NCBI RefSeq assembly: GCF_036346855.1
Contig: NZ_CP107841.1
Span: forward strand, 6,328,001-6,392,000
Direction of reading: 5' to 3'
DNA: 64,000 nucleotides
Source of the DNA: Streptomyces europaeiscabiei
Lineage (GTDB): Bacteria; Actinomycetota; Actinomycetes; Streptomycetales; Streptomycetaceae
The notes below the pieces were generated by a model. The model saw only the letters and a program-made list of their open reading frames with translations, made no database searches and had not been told where the DNA came from. Shown here piece after piece: positions 56,702-64,000 of the stretch (the stretch's first letter is position 1; each line of letters starts with the position of its first letter). Both the position numbers and the translations under genes were made by a program.

Positions 56702-58828
56702 ATGGCTACCACTTCACTTGACCTGGCCAGGGTCCGCAACATCGGGATCATGGCCCACATCGACGCGGGCAAGACGACCACCACCGAGCGGATCCTCTTC
56801 TACACCGGCGTCAGCTACAAGATCGGTGAGGTCCACGACGGCGCCGCCACCATGGACTGGATGGAGCAGGAGCAGGAGCGTGGCATCACGATCACCTCTG
56901 CTGCCACCACCTGTCACTGGCCGCTCGAGGACGACGACTACACGATCAACATCATCGACACCCCGGGGCACGTCGACTTCACGGTCGAGGTGGAGCGTTC
57001 GCTCCGCGTGCTCGACGGTGCCGTCACCGTGTTCGACGGTGTCGCCGGTGTCGAGCCGCAGTCCGAGACGGTGTGGCGTCAGGCCGACCGCTACGGCGTG
57101 CCGCGCATCTGCTTCGTGAACAAGCTGGACCGTACCGGCGCCGAGTTCCACCGTTGTGTGGACATGATCTCGAGCCGCCTGGGTGCCGTCCCGCTCGTCA
57201 TGCAGCTGCCGATCGGCGCCGAGATGGACTTCAAGGGCGTTGTGGACCTGGTCCGCATGAAGGCGCTCGTGTGGTCCGCCGAGGCCGCCAAGGGCGAGAT
57301 GTACGACGTCGTCGACATCCCGGCCACGCACACCGAGGCTGCCGAGGAGTACCGCGGCAAGCTGGTCGAGGCCGTCGCGGAGAACGACGACGAGATCATG
57401 GAGCTGTTCCTGGAGGGCCAGGAGCCCACCGAGGAGCAGCTGTACGCCGCGATCCGTCGCATCACCATCGCGACCGGCAAGTCCGACGGCGTCACGGTCA
57501 CCCCGGTGTTCTGTGGCACCGCGTTCAAGAACAAGGGCGTCCAGCCCCTGCTCGACGCGGTCGTGCGCTACCTCCCGACCCCGCTCGACGTCGAGGCCAT
57601 CGAGGGCCACGACGTGAAGGACCCGGAGCTGGTCGTCAAGCGCAAGCCGTCCGACGACGAGCCGCTGTCGGCGCTGGCGTTCAAGATCATGAGCGACCCG
57701 CACCTCGGCAAGCTCACCTTCGTCCGGATCTACTCCGGTCGCCTGGAGTCCGGCACCGCCGTGCTGAACTCCGTCAAGGGCAAGAAGGAGCGCATCGGCA
57801 AGATCTACCGTATGCACGCGAACAAGCGTGAGGAGATCGAGTCGGTGGGCGCCGGCGACATCGTCGCCGTCATGGGCCTCAAGCAGACCACCACCGGTGA
57901 GACGCTGAGCGACGACAAGCAGCCGGTGATCCTGGAGTCCATGGACTTCCCGGCGCCGGTCATCCAGGTCGCCATCGAGCCCAAGTCCAAGGGTGACCAG
58001 GAGAAGCTGGGTGTCGCCATCCAGCGTCTCGCGGAGGAGGACCCCTCCTTCCAGGTCCACTCGGACGAGGAGACGGGCCAGACCATCATCGGTGGTATGG
58101 GCGAGCTGCACCTCGAGGTGCTGGTCGACCGTATGCGCCGTGAGTTCAAGGTCGAGGCCAACGTCGGCAAGCCGCAGGTCGCCTACCGTGAGACGATCCG
58201 TAAGGCCGTCGAGCGCGTCGACTACACGCACAAGAAGCAGACTGGTGGTACCGGCCAGTTCGCCAAGGTGCAGATCGCGATCGAGCCGATCGAGGGCGGC
58301 GACGCGTCGTACGAGTTCGTGAACAAGGTCACCGGTGGCCGTATCCCGAAGGAGTACATCCCTTCGGTGGACGCCGGTGCGCAGGAGGCCATGCAGTTCG
58401 GCATCCTCGCCGGGTACGAGATGACGGGCGTCCGCGTCATTCTTCTCGACGGTGGCTACCACGAGGTCGACTCCTCCGAGCTCGCCTTCAAGATCGCCGG
58501 TTCGCAGGCCTTCAAGGAGGCCGCGCGCAAGGCGTCCCCCGTGCTCCTTGAGCCGATGATGGCCGTCGAGGTCACCACGCCCGAGGACTACATGGGTGAG
58601 GTCATCGGTGACATCAACTCCCGCCGTGGTCAGATCCAGGCCATGGAGGAGCGGGCCGGTGCCCGCGTCGTGAAGGGCCTCGTGCCCCTCTCGGAGATGT
58701 TCGGCTACGTCGGAGACCTCCGCAGCAAGACCTCGGGTCGCGCAAGCTACTCGATGCAGTTCGACTCCTACGCCGAGGTTCCGCGGAACGTCGCCGAGGA
58801 GATCATCGCGAAGGCCAAGGGCGAGTAA
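56702..58828 (+). CDS. fusA: Translation elongation factor G
   Basis: 708 residues from ATG 56702. The GTPase motifs are intact: [19 protein letters not shown] (P loop), [11 protein letters not shown] (switch I), DTPGHVDFT (switch II) and NKLDRTG (G4). Later domains include [17 protein letters not shown] and the domain IV region. It drives ribosomal translocation. A single full-length copy is seen here. It is 39 bases after rpsG and 155 before tuf, with a hairpin in the latter gap. Confidence 0.99.
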   Translation: MATTSLDLARVRNIGIMAHIDAGKTTTTERILFYTGVSYKIGEVHDGAATMDWMEQEQERGITITSAATTCHWPLEDDDYTINIIDTPGHVDFTVEVERSLRVLDGAVTVFDGVAGVEPQSETVWRQADRYGVPRICFVNKLDRTGAEFHRCVDMISSRLGAVPLVMQLPIGAEMDFKGVVDLVRMKALVWSAEAAKGEMYDVVDIPATHTEAAEEYRGKLVEAVAENDDEIMELFLEGQEPTEEQLYAAIRRITIATGKSDGVTVTPVFCGTAFKNKGVQPLLDAVVRYLPTPLDVEAIEGHDVKDPELVVKRKPSDDEPLSALAFKIMSDPHLGKLTFVRIYSGRLESGTAVLNSVKGKKERIGKIYRMHANKREEIESVGAGDIVAVMGLKQTTTGETLSDDKQPVILESMDFPAPVIQVAIEPKSKGDQEKLGVAIQRLAEEDPSFQVHSDEETGQTIIGGMGELHLEVLVDRMRREFKVEANVGKPQVAYRETIRKAVERVDYTHKKQTGGTGQFAKVQIAIEPIEGGDASYEFVNKVTGGRIPKEYIPSVDAGAQEAMQFGILAGYEMTGVRVILLDGGYHEVDSSELAFKIAGSQAFKEAARKASPVLLEPMMAVEVTTPEDYMGEVIGDINSRRGQIQAMEERAGARVVKGLVPLSEMFGYVGDLRSKTSGRASYSMQFDSYAEVPRNVAEEIIAKAKGE

Positions 58829-58872
58829 CGCACAGCGTTCGCACGCTTTAGGCTTGACTCCGGAGCCTCAGG

Positions 58873-58904
58873 GGGCAAACACCCGCAAACACGGGTGTTT
58901 GCCC
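58873..58904 (+). terminator. Hairpin between fusA and tuf
   Basis: Perfect 13-bp arms GGGCAAACACCCG (58873-58885) and CGGGTGTTTGCCC (58892-58904), loop CAAACA. It may attenuate read-through so that tuf, which needs higher expression, relies partly on its own promoter. Confidence 0.7.
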
Positions 58905-58983
58905 AAGGACCCGGACTTTCCAGCAAAGATCACCTGGCGCCGATGAAGTAAGGCGTACCAGAACCACTCCCAGGAGGACCCCA

Positions 58984-60177
<1,194 letters not shown>

Positions 60178-60240
60178 TCTTGAACTGACCCGGTAGGTCT
60201 CAGGACCCGGTCGGGTCCGAGGACTCGGTAGTTCTCTGGA

Positions 60241-60280
60241 GAGGCCCGTACGACTTCGGTCGTACGGGCCTCTTCTGTTT
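60241..60280 (+). terminator. Terminator of the rpsL-tuf operon
   Basis: Perfect 14-bp arms GAGGCCCGTACGAC (60241-60254) and GTCGTACGGGCCTC (60259-60272), TTCG tetraloop, then TTCTGTTTCCC. Confidence 0.93.
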
Positions 60281-60405
60281 CCCTCAGCGCCCTTGTAACG
60301 CCTTTCCCGCCCCGGTCCAAGTACAAGTGACAGCACGACCGACCACGGGAGGTACGTACCTTGGCACCGGACAGCAGAAGCCGCGGCGGTCCGCCGGGAG
60401 GCAGC

Positions 60406-60957
60406 ATGTACGATCCGGCGGCCTTCGAGGTGTTCTACCGCCGTCATGTCGACGCCGTCACCCGCTTCATGGCCCGGCGGGTCACCGATCCGCACACCGT
60501 CGCCGATCTCACCGCCGAGACCTTCCTCGCGGTGATCGACTCCGCCCGCACGTACCGCCCCGACCTCGGGAGCGAGACGGCCTGGCTCTACGGCATCGCG
60601 CGCAACGTGGTCGCGGCGGAGGCGCGGCGCAGTGCACGGCAGAGCGCGCTCGGCGGCCGGATGGCCGGCCGTCGGCTGCTGGAGGCCGACGACATCGGCC
60701 GACTGGAGGACAAGCTCGACGCCGAGGCGGCCGGACGGCGGGCGCTGGCCGCGCTGGACGGGCTCCCCGAGGGTGAGCGCGCGGTCGTCGAACTCGTCGC
60801 CGTCGACCAGTTGAGCGTCTCCGAGGCGGCCGCGGCGCTCGGGATACGCAAGGTCACGGCGCGCGTACGGCTGCACCGGGCCAGGCGGACGCTGCGCTCG
60901 GCAACGGTGGTCAGTGATCATCCGGCAGGGCTCAGCTACGCAGGGGGAGAGGCATGA
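60406..60957 (+). CDS. ECF-type RNA polymerase sigma factor
   Basis: 183 residues from ATG 60406 (GGGAGG four bases upstream); TTG 60361, also with a good SD, would add 15 Gly/Pro-rich residues. Region 2: [47 protein letters not shown] ... [20 protein letters not shown]. Region 4: [49 protein letters not shown]. No region 3 or C-terminal sensory domain. Its stop overlaps the ATG of the next gene, a membrane protein that is the probable regulator. Target promoters unknown. Confidence 0.9.
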   Translation: MYDPAAFEVFYRRHVDAVTRFMARRVTDPHTVADLTAETFLAVIDSARTYRPDLGSETAWLYGIARNVVAAEARRSARQSALGGRMAGRRLLEADDIGRLEDKLDAEAAGRRALAALDGLPEGERAVVELVAVDQLSVSEAAAALGIRKVTARVRLHRARRTLRSATVVSDHPAGLSYAGGEA

Positions 60958-61529
60958 CGACGAGGACGACGAAGACCTTCGAGGACCGGCTGCTGGACGA
61001 GCTCCAGCGGGAGATCGCGCTGCGGGCCGAGGATGTGCCCGAGCCCGTGATCCGCCGCACGATCACCACGCGGCGCGCGCTCGTCGCCCTCGCGGCGTGC
61101 GTCGCGGCGGCGGGGGTGGTGGTCGGGCTGCCGTCGTCGACCGGTGGGGCGCAGGCGTACGCGGTGGAGCGGAACGACGACGGCACCGTCACCGTGACCG
61201 GTGAGGAACTCGCAACCTGGGAGCACCGGGGCGAGCTGGCAGAGCAACTGCATGACGTGGGCATTCGGACGAGTTTCGACAGGCCCAGGAGCGGCTACGT
61301 CTGTGCGAAGCCGCGTGGCGAGACGCCGGGGCCGGAGAAGGTCACGGATCCGGGCGCTCTCTGGACGTACACCCTGCGTCCCGGCGACACTCTGGTCTTT
61401 GAGGACCCGGAGCCGATCAAGGACTCGGTCAGCCCGGCCGGGGTCATGTACGTGGTCAAGGGGAAGGCGAAGCCCTGCCGGGAGGTGCCCTATGAGGGGT
61501 TGGCGGAATTCGAGGCGTCCTTGAAGTGA
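60954..61529 (+). CDS. Membrane-anchored protein coupled to the sigma factor (CU044_5270-like)
   Basis: 191 residues from ATG 60954, overlapping the sigma factor stop by 4 bases. A cytosolic N-terminal helix ([20 protein letters not shown]) resembles the sigma-contacting part of proteins of this type, followed by one membrane helix ([19 protein letters not shown], about 44-62) and an extracytoplasmic domain with two Cys residues (GYVCAKPRG and KAKPCREV) that might form a disulfide. This fits an anti-sigma or signal-transducing partner, but no zinc-binding HxxxCxxC motif is present, so the mechanism is inferred from coupling only. Confidence 0.75.
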   Translation: MTTRTTKTFEDRLLDELQREIALRAEDVPEPVIRRTITTRRALVALAACVAAAGVVVGLPSSTGGAQAYAVERNDDGTVTVTGEELATWEHRGELAEQLHDVGIRTSFDRPRSGYVCAKPRGETPGPEKVTDPGALWTYTLRPGDTLVFEDPEPIKDSVSPAGVMYVVKGKAKPCREVPYEGLAEFEASLK

Positions 61530-61540
61530 TGCGGCCGAGT

Positions 61541-61568
61541 GGCCCGCACGGCGCCGACCGTGCGGGCC
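61541..61568 (+). terminator. Terminator after the sigma/membrane-protein pair
   Basis: Perfect 10-bp arms GGCCCGCACG (61541-61550) and CGTGCGGGCC (61559-61568) with an 8-base loop. It isolates the glycosidase gene downstream. Confidence 0.75.
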
Positions 61569-61697
61569 GCTCCGGGGCTTCGGTCTTCGAAACTATTCGG
61601 CGCGTACGACCCGTTGTCCCCTCGCTTCACTCCCTCCACCATTTGTCATGGCGCTGAGCAAATTCAGCCTTCGGGATGACCGGTCGAGGGGTGGGGC

Positions 61698-64000
61698 ATG
61701 TCCGCGGACGTCAGCCGTAGAACCGTTCTGGGAGCGGGCGCAGGTCTCGCCGTCTTGCCCGCCCTGCCGGGGGTGGCGCGGGCGGAGGAGGTGTCGGCGG
61801 AGGGTGTGTCGGGCGGGCCGCGGGTCACCGACCCCGGTGCGTACATCTCCTTCACCGGCGGGGCGTTCGCGCTGGTCGGGGCCCCGGTCGTGGTCAGCCC
61901 CGAGGATCACCCCGGAGTCGTACGGGCCGCGGGGGATCTGCGGGACGACATCGAGCGGGTGACGGGGGAGCGGCCCGGGAGCGCGATGGCGGCCGAGGTC
62001 GTGCTGGTGGGGACCATCGGCCGGAGTCCGCTGATCGACGGGCTGATCGCCGCCGGGAAGCTGGATGTCGGCGGGGTGCGGGGTGAGTGGGAGACCTCGT
62101 TGCAGACGGTCGTCGATCGGCCGATGCCCGGGGTGAAGCGCGCCTTCGTCGTCGCGGGCAGCGATCCGCGGGGCACGATCTTCGGGGCGTACGACGTCTC
62201 GTACGGCCTCGGTGTCTCTCCCTGGTACTGGTGGGACGACGTGTCGCCGGTCCACCGGGAGGCGGTGTACGTGCGGGCGGGCCGCTTCAGCCAGGGGACG
62301 CCGGCCGTGAAGTACCGGGGCGTCTTCATCAACGACGAGAACCCGGCGCTCGGGACGTGGGCGCCGGCGTACTTCGGGCCCGGGAAGGCGCCGGGGCATC
62401 CCGGGGGCTTCAACGCGGACTTCTGGGCGAAGGTCTTCGAAGTGTTGCTGAGGCTGAAGGGGAACTACGTCTGGCCGGCGGTGTGGGGGCGGGCCTTCGC
62501 CGAGGACGATCCGGAGAACCACGCGCGGGCGAAGGAATACGGGATTGTCATGGGCACGTCGCATGAGGCGCCCATGATGCGGGGGATCGAGGAGTGGAAC
62601 CGGCACGCGGTCCCTGCGGTGCGGGACGGCGCGGGCAAGGTGGTGACCCCCGGACGGGACCCCTACGGGGGTACCGGGGAGTGGTCGTACCGCCGGAACG
62701 CCGAGGCCGTCAGGGCGTACTGGCGGGACGGCATCAAGCGGATGGTGGAGCAGGACTTCGAGGGTGTCGTCACGCTGGGCATGCGGGGGAACGGCGACAC
62801 CAGCCTGCCCGACGGCGACGGCATCGAGCTGATGCGGGAGATCATCGATACCCAGCGGCGGATCATCGCGGAGGTGACCGGCCGCCCGGCGGAGGAGACC
62901 CCGCAGGTGTGGACCCTCTACAAGGAGGTCCAACGGTACTGGGACCGGGGGCTGCGGGCGCCGGACGATGTCACGGTCGTCCTCACGGACGACAACTGGG
63001 GGAACATCCGTAAGCATCCGGACCCGGGGGAGCCCGTACGACCCGGGGGTTACGGGTTGTACTACCACTTCGACTACGTCGGTGTCGGGCGCAACTACAA
63101 GTGGGTCGACACGGCGAACCTCGCGAATCTGTGGGAGCAGCTGCACCAGGCCGACGCGTACGGCAACCACGGTCTGTGGGTGGTGAACGTCGGCGACTTG
63201 AAGGGGAACGAGCTGCCGACCGAGTTCTTCCTGAACTACGCCTGGAATCCGAGGCGTTGGGGCCTGGAGAACCTGGGGGAGTGGGAGCGGGGGTTCGCTC
63301 GGCAGAGCTTCGGGGCGGAGGTGGCGGCGGAGGTCGCCGAGGTGCTGAGTGAGTACGGGCAGCTGCAGGCCCGCCGCAAGCCCGAGCTGCTGAACCGCCG
63401 GATCACCCTTGACGAGACGAAGGACCCCACCAAGGACGAGCGGGCGATCGTCTACGACGACCAGGAGACGCCCTTCTTCTTCGGCCACCGGGAGCTGGAA
63501 CGCGTCACGGAGGAGTGGCGGGCGCTGGCGAAGCGGGCGGAACGGGTGGGGAGGCGGCTTCCCGCGGCCGTTCGGGACGCGTGGTTCGAGCTGGTCGGGT
63601 ACGCGGTGCTGGCGACGGCGAACCTGTACGGGCTGCGGGCGGCCGAGTTCGAGAACCTGCTGTACGCGGGTCAGGGGAGGGCGGCGACGAACGACCGGGC
63701 TGAGGCTGCCGAGGCGGCACTGGCACGGGACTTCGCGTTGGCCCGTCGCTTCAACTCCGAGGTGGCGGGCGGGAAGTGGCGGGGTTTCCAGACGCAGCCG
63801 CACATCGGGTACGGGGATGTGGAGCGCTACGGCCCGAACGCCGGGTGGCAGCAGCCGGAGCGGAACAACGTGGCGCTGCCGGACGAGATCTTCCCCAAGG
63901 TGCGGCGGATCGAGGTGCCTCAGGCCGCGGAGCTGGGGGTGGCGGTCGACGGGGCGGACGACTCGGGGCAGTGGTGGCCCGGATCGGCGACGGAGGCGGT
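61698..64000 (+). CDS. GH115 alpha-glucuronidase, Tat-exported (3' end outside window)
   Basis: 767 residues visible from ATG 61698, GAGGGG upstream; the frame is still open at the window edge. SRRTVLGAGAGLAVLPALPGVARA is a twin-arginine signal. The following sequence matches family 115 glycoside hydrolases: GVSPWYWWDDV, KYRGVFINDENPAL, LLRLKGNYVWPAVWGRAF, VMGTSHEAPMMRG, VVTLGMRGNGDTSL, VVLTDDNWGNIRKHP and LYYHFDYVGVGRNYKW. These enzymes remove (4-O-methyl)-glucuronic acid side chains from glucuronoxylan, so it probably helps in hemicellulose degradation outside the cell. It is preceded by its own spacer and a terminator, so it is likely regulated separately. Confidence 0.93.
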   Translation, partial: MSADVSRRTVLGAGAGLAVLPALPGVARAEEVSAEGVSGGPRVTDPGAYISFTGGAFALVGAPVVVSPEDHPGVVRAAGDLRDDIERVTGERPGSAMAAEVVLVGTIGRSPLIDGLIAAGKLDVGGVRGEWETSLQTVVDRPMPGVKRAFVVAGSDPRGTIFGAYDVSYGLGVSPWYWWDDVSPVHREAVYVRAGRFSQGTPAVKYRGVFINDENPALGTWAPAYFGPGKAPGHPGGFNADFWAKVFEVLLRLKGNYVWPAVWGRAFAEDDPENHARAKEYGIVMGTSHEAPMMRGIEEWNRHAVPAVRDGAGKVVTPGRDPYGGTGEWSYRRNAEAVRAYWRDGIKRMVEQDFEGVVTLGMRGNGDTSLPDGDGIELMREIIDTQRRIIAEVTGRPAEETPQVWTLYKEVQRYWDRGLRAPDDVTVVLTDDNWGNIRKHPDPGEPVRPGGYGLYYHFDYVGVGRNYKWVDTANLANLWEQLHQADAYGNHGLWVVNVGDLKGNELPTEFFLNYAWNPRRWGLENLGEWERGFARQSFGAEVAAEVAEVLSEYGQLQARRKPELLNRRITLDETKDPTKDERAIVYDDQETPFFFGHRELERVTEEWRALAKRAERVGRRLPAAVRDAWFELVGYAVLATANLYGLRAAEFENLLYAGQGRAATNDRAEAAEAALARDFALARRFNSEVAGGKWRGFQTQPHIGYGDVERYGPNAGWQQPERNNVALPDEIFPKVRRIEVPQAAELGVAVDGADDSGQWWPGSATEA

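Noticed and set aside
61593..63803. 736-codon minus-strand frame
   Set aside because: The plus strand carries an uninterrupted GH115 protein with a Tat signal and many family motifs; the minus frame is Pro/Arg-rich shadow.

Overview
The window is high-GC, with coding regions strongly GC-biased at third codon positions, many GTG/TTG starts and overlapping start/stop junctions. Gene content and order (korAB, a second partial nuo operon, htpX, yajQ, tRNA-Tyr, rpmG, two MaoC dehydratases, murB, secE-nusG, rplKA, rplJL, rpoBC, rpsLG-fusA-tuf) are those of the central chromosome of a Streptomyces. All identifications come from reading the sequence and family knowledge; no database search was run.

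Left part (1-16 kb): the tail of an M23 peptidase gene, a lipoprotein, a large Pro/Gln-rich TPR protein and a basic hypothetical protein; then on the minus strand a secreted M28 aminopeptidase very like the S. griseus enzyme, a RarD-type transporter, and a QorB-like quinone reductase divergent from an HxlR regulator with a candidate shared operator. korA-korB (2-oxoglutarate:ferredoxin oxidoreductase) follows, then a two-component group (two paralogous histidine kinases, one NarL-type regulator) with a noncoding tandem repeat of about 180 bp between the regulator and the nearest kinase.

Middle (16-31 kb): an uninterrupted operon nuoA-B-C-H-I-J-K-L-M-N. It lacks nuoD, E, F and G, and many subunits carry long low-complexity extensions; NuoC has about 345 extra residues. 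htpX and a YccF gene follow, then an amino-acid permease, a YmgE-type membrane protein, yajQ and a tRNA-Tyr gene with a 19-bp terminator. A tRNA-Tyr gene is the known integration site of SLP1 in S. coelicolor/lividans; it looks vacant here.

Right part (31-64 kb): a nucleotide-sugar-like reductase, lipoproteins, an amidohydrolase missing expected metal ligands, tRNA-Thr, tRNA-Met, rpmG, a HadA/HadB-like dehydratase pair, murB (probably leaderless), adenosine deaminase, an aspartate aminotransferase, tRNA-Trp, and the translation/transcription block secE-nusG-rplK-rplA, two lipoproteins, rplJ-rplL, rpoB-rpoC, a DUF1707 protein, rpsL-rpsG-fusA-tuf. Many hairpin terminators or attenuators punctuate this block. 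An ECF sigma factor with a coupled membrane protein and the start of a Tat-exported GH115 alpha-glucuronidase close the window.

The most interesting region is 8-27 kb. A ferredoxin-reducing enzyme, a two-kinase sensory module and a complex I that has no NADH module and no NuoD sit side by side, which suggests (inference) an alternative, ferredoxin- or partner-dependent proton pump.
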